From assembly GCA_021828225.1 (NCBI GenBank), contig JAKASH010000184.1:1-6386 (forward strand): a stretch of DNA of 6,386 nucleotides. Direction: 5' to 3'. This document shows, in pieces, positions 1 to 6,386 of the stretch (its first letter is position 1; each line of letters begins with the position of its first letter). The translations under genes and the position numbers were made by a program. The notes under the pieces were generated by a model that saw only the letters and a list, made by a program, of their open reading frames with translations, was not told the DNA's origin and did no database searches. Source of the stretch: Acidobacteriota bacterium (lineage in GTDB: Bacteria; Acidobacteriota; Terriglobia; UBA7540).

Positions 1-26
1 AAGATCCGCATCAGGGCGTCACGTTA

Positions 27-2330
27 TTACTTTCCGGGAATCTCCACTACTGCCGTTCCAACGCCGACGTTTCCGGCCATGTCGTACGCGCGCAAAGTGA
101 TAATGTGTTCTCCTGGCACAAGCTTATCAGCTTTGACCGTAAAGGTCTCATTCCGCTTGTCAATAATGCCCTCGTCAGACTCGATTTCCTGCCAGCCTCT
201 GCTGTCCACTGAGATCTCAGCGCGGTTGAGGGGCGACGTCGTATCCTCGACGCGGAAGTGAACGACGGCACTGTCACCTTTCACGGCGCTACGTACCACA
301 CCAACCGTTGGAGGTGTATTGTCAATCCAAAACGGAGTACTGATCATCCGATCTTTCCGGGCTGTTGCCGGAGGATTCGACGGTGCGTCGGACGCTACAA
401 GCAGCGCCACATATTGGCCATCTGCCAGGCTGGAAGGATCAATCGTGTAACTGGTCGATTTGATCTTGCCCTTGAGCAGGTGCCAATTCTTTTCATTGGT
501 GGACTTGACGTAAAGGGAATACTCGAGCGTATCACCGTTCGGATCCGATGCCTTCCAGGAAAGAGTGACTGGATTTTTCGTTCCGGTTGGCGCTGCCTGG
601 CCAGGATCCAGATAGGTAATCTGCGGCGTCGATGTCACACTGACGCTGACCCCCGGCGCGGTCGGCTCCACTGAACTGCCGCTTGGACTCGTTATCTCGC
701 CGGCATTGCTGACGCTGAAAGACTGAATCTCCGGTGGAAGATTCTGGTTGAGGTAGAAAACGGAAACTTCGTCCAAATTGGGGCGGGCGGACTCGGATCC
801 CCGAAAGACGGCTTTCCACTGGATGTAGCGTGCAGAAGGGCTTTTAATCTGGCTTCCATTCGGATCCTGGTAGGGGCCTGCCCAGTCGCTCCAGGTCTGA
901 TCAGGCCGCTTGAAATTGCCGCTCCGGGTGTAGAATTCGATTGAAGACCCGGCAGGGATATTGTCCCTCCAACTGATGACTCCCCAACGCGAAATGAACT
1001 TTGTATCATATACGTGCGATTCGTAAGTCCCTTCACGTTCGGCCACCGTGCCCATGCGGAAAAGCTTGGCGACGTTGCTTGTGGCGATGTACAGGTTGCC
1101 TCCCTCAAGCAGAAGCCGCGTGGCGACCGATTCATGAGTTTCAGTCAGAAGAGTGAGGTTTTCACCAAAATGAGTCGGGTCCAGCTCAAAAATCTGACCG
1201 TTCGAATCGGTTGAAAAGAGAACCTTTTCCCCCATCATGGCCAGACCGTAGGCGCTTTCGGTGTTGGAATTCCATAAGGTCTCAGCAGTGGAATCCGGAG
1301 AAATCCTGACGATCTCCCCCCGGCTCTGCGGCACCATCAGGCCGGTAAGCCCCCTCAGGCCTGTTCCGGGACGGATGAAGCTGGGTGCAACTTCTTGTTT
1401 CTTTTCGGTTGGCGGACCGGGTTTTTGGGGCTTCTTGGGATTCTGGGCAGGCGATTTATCAGCTTCCGGCGAGGCCTCCCGGGTATCAGCCGTCACCGTC
1501 ATAACTTGTGTTGGCAGGGTTATTGTCGGCGTCTGGGGCGTGATCATCATCGGAAGCCCAGTTTGTCCCGGCGCCCCCAGGGCGGCAGCATAGACGTCCC
1601 CTCGCGGACCTACAACCAGGTCGTGAATTTCCGGAAGATTCGCCTGATAAATAACGAAGCCCTTGCCCTCAGGATTAATTCGGTAGATCAACCCGTCCGG
1701 CACGCTTCCGGCAAGCAGGTTGCCCTGATGGTCAAACGCCAGGCACATAATGTGGGTTTGGTTGCTGTCAAAGAAGACTTTGCCCTGCCCGGCCCGATTG
1801 ACCCGGAAAATCTCTCCCTTATCGCCGGTGGCGACATAGAGCCTGCCTTGAGGATCGAAAAGCAGCGCCCAAATGTACTTGGTGTTGGGATTGTAAAAAA
1901 CAGTGGACTTGCCCTGCGGCGTAACGCGGTAGATCTTGCCGTCCGGCGAACTACCCACGTAAAGGTCTCCATCGGGGCCCACCGCCAAAGCGAAGATGTC
2001 AGGTTCCTGCGCCTTGAAGAAGAGTGACGCCTTGCCGTCGGGCGCGACGCGGAAGACTTTGCCCTGATGTCCGGTCCCGATATAAAGATTGTGCTGGCGG
2101 TCTGTGGCAAGGGATAACGCTAGCGCCTCTTCGGGACTGAAGAACACCTTGGCCTGAGGAGCCAGTCCCAGCTGTCCATCCATGCTGATGGAGATCCCCG
2201 TCAGGCGGCCTTCAAGAAATTCCTTGAAGTCGCTGACTTGCCATACGGAGGTTTCAACGCCCGTAAGAGCAACCGGGGTCGCAAAAGAAATAGCCAGGAG
2301 AAGCAAAAACAACTTCGCGACAAGTTTCAT
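27..2330 (-). CDS. Secreted seven-bladed beta-propeller protein with C-terminal beta-sandwich domains
   Basis: About 767 residues, ending in TAA at 27-29. I start it at the ATG at 2328-2330, which has an AAGAG-like ribosome site 7 bases upstream and directly gives a classic signal peptide (MKLVAKLFLLLLAISFA). An in-frame GTG at 2361-2363 would add 11 residues but has a poor ribosome site. Residues ~67-230 hold four clear propeller repeats of about 40 residues (pattern D..G.LYVG...GKI[FY]RV...GK...F[FY]). Three more divergent repeats follow, to ~430, giving seven blades. An ~85-residue Pro/Lys/Thr-rich, probably disordered stretch interrupts blade 5. Residues ~434-527 form a sialidase/discoidin-like sandwich (TRSGN, TWSDW, ARYIQWKA). 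Residues ~586-672 look Fn3-like, and the last ~95 look like another Ig-like domain. No catalytic residues are recognisable. It is probably periplasmic or extracellular, with a binding or scaffold role. It lies just downstream of the S55-like gene, probably in the same operon. The fold call is good; the function is unknown. Confidence 0.9.
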   Translation of the reverse strand: MKLVAKLFLLLLAISFATPVALTGVETSVWQVSDFKEFLEGRLTGISISMDGQLGLAPQAKVFFSPEEALALSLATDRQHNLYIGTGHQGKVFRVAPDGKASLFFKAQEPDIFALAVGPDGDLYVGSSPDGKIYRVTPQGKSTVFYNPNTKYIWALLFDPQGRLYVATGDKGEIFRVNRAGQGKVFFDSNQTHIMCLAFDHQGNLLAGSVPDGLIYRINPEGKGFVIYQANLPEIHDLVVGPRGDVYAAALGAPGQTGLPMMITPQTPTITLPTQVMTVTADTREASPEADKSPAQNPKKPQKPGPPTEKKQEVAPSFIRPGTGLRGLTGLMVPQSRGEIVRISPDSTAETLWNSNTESAYGLAMMGEKVLFSTDSNGQIFELDPTHFGENLTLLTETHESVATRLLLEGGNLYIATSNVAKLFRMGTVAEREGTYESHVYDTKFISRWGVISWRDNIPAGSSIEFYTRSGNFKRPDQTWSDWAGPYQDPNGSQIKSPSARYIQWKAVFRGSESARPNLDEVSVFYLNQNLPPEIQSFSVSNAGEITSPSGSSVEPTAPGVSVSVTSTPQITYLDPGQAAPTGTKNPVTLSWKASDPNGDTLEYSLYVKSTNEKNWHLLKGKIKSTSYTIDPSSLADGQYVALLVASDAPSNPPATARKDRMISTPFWIDNTPPTVGVVRSAVKGDSAVVHFRVEDTTSPLNRAEISVDSRGWQEIESDEGIIDKRNETFTVKADKLVPGEHIITLRAYDMAGNVGVGTAVVEIPGK

Positions 2331-2390
2331 GAACACACTCTTGAAATGGATTCTAAGATTCACTCTTTTCGTGATGGGTAGAGTGTCCCG

Positions 2391-4259
2391 TCAGTTCCCC
2401 AGGTTTTCCACTTTCAAGTACAGGGTCTTTTCGCCTTGGATCGTATACTGTACCGGCTTGGTCTGGTAATCTCCGATGACCGAAGCATTGCCGTAAATCA
2501 CGCTACTGGAAACGGCTGGGTCCGATAAAAACGTTTGTACCAGCGAGGGCGGTGGCGAAGGATAGTCTTCCCCCTGCAACGTCAGTGAGCGCTGCGGAGC
2601 CATCAGTAGCGCATAAAGCCGGTTGTTTGTACGCATGCGATTCAATGCTCGCACCAGCTGCTGAAGATCGCGTGGAGTTGTACTCAATGGTGTCAGGCGG
2701 TTCTGAATCGCATTCAAGCTGACTCCGCTTCCGACGACCAGCGAAAGTGTCTTATCGCTGACGCTTTCCGGGATATCGACGGGAATTTTTTCAATTATCG
2801 TACCACCCGAGGGTGTCCGCAGCAACCCCATCACTTCAATATGATCGCCTGGCCTGACCTGGGACTTGGTGCTCCACACCTGCTCCAATGTCGCCACGCG
2901 CCTTTCATCCGCTGAGACGATTGAAAGGTCGATCCCCTGGATGCGCAAATTGGGGAAGCCAGCGCTCAGAAGATAACTGAGCGGAGCGGAAACCGAGGCC
3001 CCAGCAACTGCCGCAGTACTGATATCACCGGACACCACATCCTCGATCTTAACCGCCTCGCCGTCCGAAAGGTGGATGTTTCCCCGCAAGTCCAGGGTAG
3101 AAGGACCCAGGCTCCTTTCGGTTCCGTTCAGGGTGGAAACAATTCCGAGGTTCAAAAGAAGCGGCGAAAGGAACGACTGCTGGACAATGTCGAAGTTGTA
3201 GTCTGCCTTGGTGTTCAGCGTCGAATCCAGATGGATGTGGACCGGAATCATCGGCGCCTTTTCTCCAACCACCCCATAGACGGCTCCGAAACGGTCCTGG
3301 CGAATGGTTCCCACTTCCGGCCCAGGCACATCAATCTTGAAAGAACTGGCAACGCTGGGAACCGTTGCCAAGACGCGCGATTCGGCAAAAGGGATCTTCG
3401 TCGGCCCCACCATCAGGAACCTGTGTCCACACGCATAAAGGTCATTGCCCTTTCGGTAGGTAACGGTGCAGTCCACGTTCAAATTGAGGTCGCCTTTCAC
3501 CAGAAAGAGGCTGACCATTGTTCCAGGCTCGGGCCCTTCAGGATTTGCCGGCATGGCCTCGCTGCTGGAAAGCGCCGCCCCTTGCATCGGTTCCAACCCC
3601 ATCCGCCGGAACAAGGGGCTGTAGGTATCCATTTCCTCGGTTGAGAATCCTCCAAAGCGAAGGGGAAGCAAAAGATCGGAAAGCTGCCCACCGTCGCTGC
3701 CCCCGGGCAGAAGCTTCATCAACTTTTGAACGCTGAATTCGCCGGCTGACTCTTCGGGAATCAACCGCGCTGAGCTGTTGGGGTGCGCCAGGGTCCCGGC
3801 AACCTTGAAAGGCAAACTCATGGACGCCTCTTTCGCTTGCACGGTATGGCGGATTTTCGCGGGTTCGGGAACAACCGCCAGCATATCTTTGATCGGCGTG
3901 ATGCCCGCTATCGCTTCCTTAGAAAAAGGAAATGCAAGAGCCACCGCGCCAACCAGCTTGCCGTCCACGTACACCGGGCTTCCGCTCATCCCGGCAACCA
4001 CACCGGTTTGGGCCAATGGCCCGCCCGACAAGCGCGCCAGGATAACATCTTGCTTCGGAGCCAGAAAGTTCTTAAGCACTCCCAGGAACTCGACCTGAAA
4101 TTCCTGTATCTTATTCCCCTGAAAGATCGTTCGTCCGACGCCTTTAAGTCCCGGCCGGATGTCTCTGAGAGGGAAGAACTGAGTCTGGCTTTGGGCTCGG
4201 AGAGCGGAAACCGCCATGAACGCAAACGCCACAGCGGCGATGCCCTTACGGAATCGCAT
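2391..4259 (-). CDS. Exported SpoIVB-like S55 peptidase-domain protein
   Basis: 622 residues, ATG at 4257-4259, TGA at 2391-2393. The N-terminus is a signal peptide (MRFRKG, then a hydrophobic run, likely cut after the Ala at 22). Residues ~33-130 match the serine half of SpoIVB-type S55 peptidases: GVGRT, the core GMSGSP at 90-95 (candidate nucleophile Ser92), then YVDGKLVGAV and GITPI. A linker of about 110-120 residues follows. Residues ~262-342 match the histidine half: CTVTY, YACGH with candidate catalytic His279, then VGTIRQDRFGAVYGVVGE. From ~385 to the end is a beta-rich region, including a PPPS stretch near 569-572, that I cannot name. In Bacillus SpoIVB the histidine half comes before the serine half and a PDZ domain precedes both; here the order is reversed and no PDZ is evident. 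It could be an active processing protease or a degenerate, non-catalytic relative. The family call is firm; activity is uncertain. The ribosome site is weak (AAGG, 12 bases from the ATG, in a small AAGG/CCTT inverted repeat). Confidence 0.9.
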   Translation of the reverse strand: MRFRKGIAAVAFAFMAVSALRAQSQTQFFPLRDIRPGLKGVGRTIFQGNKIQEFQVEFLGVLKNFLAPKQDVILARLSGGPLAQTGVVAGMSGSPVYVDGKLVGAVALAFPFSKEAIAGITPIKDMLAVVPEPAKIRHTVQAKEASMSLPFKVAGTLAHPNSSARLIPEESAGEFSVQKLMKLLPGGSDGGQLSDLLLPLRFGGFSTEEMDTYSPLFRRMGLEPMQGAALSSSEAMPANPEGPEPGTMVSLFLVKGDLNLNVDCTVTYRKGNDLYACGHRFLMVGPTKIPFAESRVLATVPSVASSFKIDVPGPEVGTIRQDRFGAVYGVVGEKAPMIPVHIHLDSTLNTKADYNFDIVQQSFLSPLLLNLGIVSTLNGTERSLGPSTLDLRGNIHLSDGEAVKIEDVVSGDISTAAVAGASVSAPLSYLLSAGFPNLRIQGIDLSIVSADERRVATLEQVWSTKSQVRPGDHIEVMGLLRTPSGGTIIEKIPVDIPESVSDKTLSLVVGSGVSLNAIQNRLTPLSTTPRDLQQLVRALNRMRTNNRLYALLMAPQRSLTLQGEDYPSPPPSLVQTFLSDPAVSSSVIYGNASVIGDYQTKPVQYTIQGEKTLYLKVENLGN

Positions 4260-4350
4260 ATTGAAGGATTACCTTAAACACACCATTGTTCAGTCTACGG
4301 GACAAAGAATTGGTCCGTCAAGCAAACTCCGGAAGGCATCCCGTCTTTGG

Positions 4351-4377
4351 ATTATAACCTTAACAGAAGCCTGCCAA
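4351..4377 (-). promoter_or_regulatory. Candidate sigma70 promoter for the S55/propeller operon
   Basis: On the minus strand, TTGGCA (4372-4377) and a perfect TATAAT (4351-4356) are separated by 15 bases. The -35 differs from consensus at one position; the spacer is shorter than the optimal 17. Transcription would begin near 4344, leaving a leader of about 85 bases before the ATG at 4259. This is the best promoter-like match I found by eye in the 290-base gap. A purine-rich run (GGGGAGGAGGAGG on the minus strand, 4378-4390) lies directly upstream of the -35. Confidence 0.45.
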
Positions 4378-4415
4378 CCTCCTCCTCCCCTTTCAGCACT
4401 TTAGACTATCCCGCT

Positions 4416-4460
4416 GGTAAGAGTCTGATATTTGAAAATCAGTTGCATCAGACCCTTACC
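4416..4460. repeat. Inverted repeat with 14-base arms in the intergenic region
   Basis: Arms at 4416-4429 (GGTAAGAGTCTGAT) and 4447-4460 (ATCAGACCCTTACC) are reverse complements at 13 of 14 positions, separated by 17 bases. In a minus-strand transcript the single mismatch is a G-U wobble, so a continuous 14-bp stem is possible. Neither side has a T-tract. It lies about 40 bases upstream of the candidate -35 box for the S55 gene, so it could be a regulator binding site, an RNA 3' structure of the preceding gene, or a remnant of a small repeat element. Confidence 0.6.
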
Positions 4461-4509
4461 CCCAATCCGGCTCAGGAAAGTCGAACACGGTATTTCTGCC
4501 GGCGATTTT

Positions 4510-4532
4510 GGCAACCCGAAAAACGGGTTGCC
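4510..4532 (-). terminator. Perfect 9-bp hairpin after the ligase/ACP/PlsC gene, possible terminator
   Basis: Read on the minus strand, GGCAACCCG, five T, then CGGGTTGCC form a perfect 9-bp stem with a T5 loop, starting 17 bases after the TGA at 4550-4552. The position fits a 3'-end structure. No T-tract follows the stem on the minus strand (the next bases are AAAAT), so it is not a standard intrinsic terminator. It could stabilise the 3' end or act with Rho. Short outer arms (TGCCG at 4537-4541 and CGGCA at 4497-4501, minus strand) could extend it imperfectly. Confidence 0.4.
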
Positions 4533-4549
4533 ACGGCGGCATGCAAAAT

Positions 4550-6386
4550 TCAAGGGTCACAAGAATCGGAATTCCAGGGAAGCCAGGAACGGTAGTACTC
4601 TTCCAGCCGCCTGCTGAAATGGCTTGCGGACTCCTCTGGCGCAGCTCTCATCAGGTCACCAACCCAGATCTGCGCTTTCCCGCGAACCGGACGGTCCTGC
4701 GTGCGAGGCCAGACCTCAAACAGACCTTTGATCAGTAGCGGAACAACAGGTAAACGAAGTCGCTCTACCATAACCCCTACGCCTGGCCGGAACGGCTGCA
4801 ACTGGCCATCCAGGGTGCGTTCGCCCTCGGGGAAAAGTAGCGTCGAATACCCTCGATCAGCCAGGTGACCCGCATGCCGCAGTGCTTCCTGCGCGCGGCT
4901 GGGGTCGTCCGAGATCAGATAGGCATTAAACGCCAGGCGAGCCCAGAACAGAGCGGCTTTCGAGTGGCCTCGTAGAGCTCCCTCAGCCATTGCGGGGGCC
5001 AATCGGCGACGAAAGCGGGAGGGAAACGCTCGCAGAATGACCGGCGCATCCAGCAGACTCTGGTGGTTCGAAACGAACAGGGCGGGGCCTCGAAGTTGCC
5101 GCAGCTTATCGAGCCCGTAAACCTCGGTCTTGACGTAGTAGCGCAACATCGGGAATGCTAGCAGCATTTCGAGCGTTTCCCGTCCGACTGCAGCCGCGCG
5201 GGAAAGAGGCCAGCGGGGTTCGGCAGGACGCGCAATCTTCCGGGGAGGCGCGGGTTTGGCCGCCAACCTGCTAGCTTCTGGCAAAGCTTCCCTTCCCTCG
5301 GCGCCGGAAGGAGCGCTGGCGGGGGCGACAGCTCCGGAAGGCATCTGAAGCAGTTTCTCCACGTCGCCGACCGTTTGCGCACGTGCCAGTTCTTGTTCGT
5401 CAAAGGAATAGCCGCGCGTTTCAAGCCAAGTCAGCAACTCAACGCGATCAAGCGAAGACAGCCCCAGGTCTTCGGCAAGACGCGCTTCCGGCCGGATTCT
5501 TTCAGCTGCCGTACCAAGCCGCGCCAGGAAATCGTGCCAGTCTCGCGCTTCTTCGCCGCGCGTGATCGGTGTCCCTAAGCCGGATTCGGCATTGACCCAG
5601 GCGGCGACCTTTGCTCGTTGCAGCTTGGAGGTCGTCAAGGTGCGGGGCAACGAAGCTTCCGGCCATACCGAGAAGTCTCGGACGCGCTGATGCGGCTCCA
5701 GCATGTTGTTGGCCTTTTGAACCGCAGCTTCCAAATCGCTTTGGGTTGCGCCGGGTCTCGGAACCAGCACCGCGTGAACCACCGTCCGGCTGAGCGCAGC
5801 CGCCCCCCTCGCGCCGGAAACGATGGTATTCTTGCCCACAACCGCGGCCTCCTGAATGGCCCCCTGGTCCCGAAGCCGGTCCTCAACATCATCCGGGTAG
5901 ACATTCAATCCTTCCGCCGTGACGATGACATCCTTCTTGCGGCCAAGATACATCAGGTTGCCATTCTGATCGAAGCGGCCAAGATCTCCGGTGTGCAGCC
6001 ATCCGCCTTCAAAACTTTCCCGGGTGGCCTCGGCATCCTGGTAATATCCCGGCGAAACATTGGCGCCGCGCACCAGAATTTCACCATCGTCGGCAATGCG
6101 CGTTTCTACTCCGGGCAGAGGCTTGCCGACGGCGCCGCGGCGAATCTTGAAGGGATGAGTAATAGTAATCGCCGGGGCAGTCTCCGTGAGCCCATAGCCC
6201 TGTATGACCGCATAACCCAACAGATTCCAAAGCGACTCCAGGTCGGCCGGAAGCGCTGCGCCGCCCACTACAAACGCCCACATTTTCCAGCCCAGCCGGC
6301 TACGGAGACCGCGAAACTTCCACCACCGTTTTGGAATCGACCAGTGTTCCTTCGCTGACTGCTCGATGGCTGCCTCGGGATCCTCG
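4550..6386 (-). CDS. Acyl-activating AMP ligase / acyl carrier protein / PlsC acyltransferase fusion (5' end outside window)
   Basis: The frame is open from the right edge (first full codon 6383-6385) to TGA at 4550-4552, giving 611 visible residues. The ATG at 6281-6283 is internal, because clearly homologous ligase sequence continues upstream of it, so the true start is beyond the window. Domains in order: (1) the C-terminal part of an AMP-forming long-chain acyl ligase, with GYGLTET (6179-6199), TGD (5984-5992), RKKD (5930-5941) and the A10-type lysine in TSKLQR (Lys codon 5624-5626); (2) an acyl carrier protein domain (~5345-5545) with LGLSSLDRVEL, the presumed phosphopantetheine serine at 5453-5455; (3) an Ala/Pro-rich linker (~5216-5344); (4) a PlsC/LPLAT domain (~4585-5185) with NHQSLLD (H-x4-D, 5048-5065), FPEGER (4817-4834) and VPLLIKG. 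The likely role is ATP-dependent activation of a fatty acid, loading on its own carrier domain, and transfer to a lysophospholipid or glycerol phosphate. All visible catalytic motifs are intact. Acyl and acceptor specificity cannot be read from the sequence. Confidence 0.92.
   Translation of the reverse strand, partial: EDPEAAIEQSAKEHWSIPKRWWKFRGLRSRLGWKMWAFVVGGAALPADLESLWNLLGYAVIQGYGLTETAPAITITHPFKIRRGAVGKPLPGVETRIADDGEILVRGANVSPGYYQDAEATRESFEGGWLHTGDLGRFDQNGNLMYLGRKKDVIVTAEGLNVYPDDVEDRLRDQGAIQEAAVVGKNTIVSGARGAAALSRTVVHAVLVPRPGATQSDLEAAVQKANNMLEPHQRVRDFSVWPEASLPRTLTTSKLQRAKVAAWVNAESGLGTPITRGEEARDWHDFLARLGTAAERIRPEARLAEDLGLSSLDRVELLTWLETRGYSFDEQELARAQTVGDVEKLLQMPSGAVAPASAPSGAEGREALPEASRLAAKPAPPRKIARPAEPRWPLSRAAAVGRETLEMLLAFPMLRYYVKTEVYGLDKLRQLRGPALFVSNHQSLLDAPVILRAFPSRFRRRLAPAMAEGALRGHSKAALFWARLAFNAYLISDDPSRAQEALRHAGHLADRGYSTLLFPEGERTLDGQLQPFRPGVGVMVERLRLPVVPLLIKGLFEVWPRTQDRPVRGKAQIWVGDLMRAAPEESASHFSRRLEEYYRSWLPWNSDSCDP
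5345..5545 (-). other. Acyl carrier protein domain within the fusion protein
   Basis: This stretch encodes a four-helix carrier-like segment: DWHDFLARLG, then LAEDLGLSSLDRVELLTWLE, then a final helix ending VGDVEKLLQ. The spacing and the motif G-L-S-S-L-D place the 4'-phosphopantetheine attachment serine at codon 5453-5455. The residue before it is Ser rather than the usual Asp of the DSL motif. It sits between the ligase and acyltransferase domains, as expected for a swinging arm serving both. Confidence 0.85.

Noticed and set aside
1395..2027. 210-codon plus-strand open frame opposite the propeller repeats
   Set aside because: Its internal repetitiveness simply mirrors the propeller repeats on the other strand; no independent coding evidence.
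1773..2066. Exact 15-base DNA repeat GAAGACTTTGCCCTG at 1773-1787 and 2052-2066
   Set aside because: It encodes equivalent strands of two propeller blades, so it reflects protein repeat structure rather than a mobile or regulatory repeat.
4363..4392. Strong AGGAGG-like run on the minus strand followed by TTG and a five-codon frame ending in TAA, a possible leader peptide
   Set aside because: It overlaps the -35 and spacer of the candidate promoter, so it would not be in the S55 transcript; the start is TTG and the frame is too short to support.
4216..4738. Several overlapping plus-strand open frames of 60-82 codons spanning the intergenic region and the ends of both flanking genes
   Set aside because: They overlap firm minus-strand genes or hairpin sequence, have low-complexity compositions, no convincing ribosome sites and no recognisable domain; they look like chance frames.
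6281..6283. ATG at this position as the start of the ligase/ACP/PlsC gene
   Set aside because: The same frame stays open to the window edge, and the upstream residues (WWKFRGLRSRLGWK) continue directly into the conserved GGAALP region of the ligase, so the gene is truncated by the window rather than starting here.
5618..6358. 246-codon plus-strand open frame opposite the ligase domain
   Set aside because: It is antisense to a ligase with intact conserved motifs; its translation has no recognisable motif and is typical of a shadow frame in GC-rich coding DNA.

Overview
The window carries three protein genes, all on the minus strand, read from high to low coordinates. They fill almost everything except one 290-base gap. 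I see no tRNA, rRNA, CRISPR array, transposase or phage gene, and no frameshift or broken gene. The gene repertoire is an AMP-ligase/ACP/acyltransferase fusion, a long SpoIVB-like S55 protein with a signal peptide, and a secreted propeller protein with a sialidase-like/Fn3-like tail. With moderately high GC, this best suggests an Acidobacteriota (Terriglobia-like) chromosome. That assignment is inferred from gene content, not from a marker gene.

Layout, in transcription order. (1) 6386 to 4550: the 3' part of a long gene whose start lies beyond the right edge. It encodes the C-terminal part of an acyl-activating AMP-forming ligase, then an acyl carrier protein domain, an Ala/Pro-rich linker and a PlsC-type glycerophospholipid acyltransferase. 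(2) 4549 to 4260: an intergenic region with a perfect 9-bp hairpin just after the first gene, a 14-bp-arm inverted repeat, and a plausible sigma70 promoter with a perfect TATAAT. (3) 4259 to 2391: an exported S55-peptidase-like protein with GMSGSP and GH motifs. (4) 2330 (or 2363) to 27: an exported seven-bladed beta-propeller followed by beta-sandwich domains.

The last two genes are 60 bases apart (27 if the upstream GTG is used), with no terminator between them. They are probably co-transcribed from the promoter near 4351-4377. Both products carry export signals, so they probably act in the same extracytoplasmic compartment. The ligase/ACP/PlsC gene looks like a separate unit for cytoplasmic or membrane-surface fatty acid activation and phospholipid acylation.

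The most notable points are the apparent circular permutation of the S55 protease halves relative to SpoIVB, the single-chain activate-carry-transfer architecture of the acyltransferase (opposite in order to E. coli Aas), and the large inverted repeat upstream of the S55 gene. There is no evidence here for a defence island, a biosynthetic gene cluster or a mobile element.
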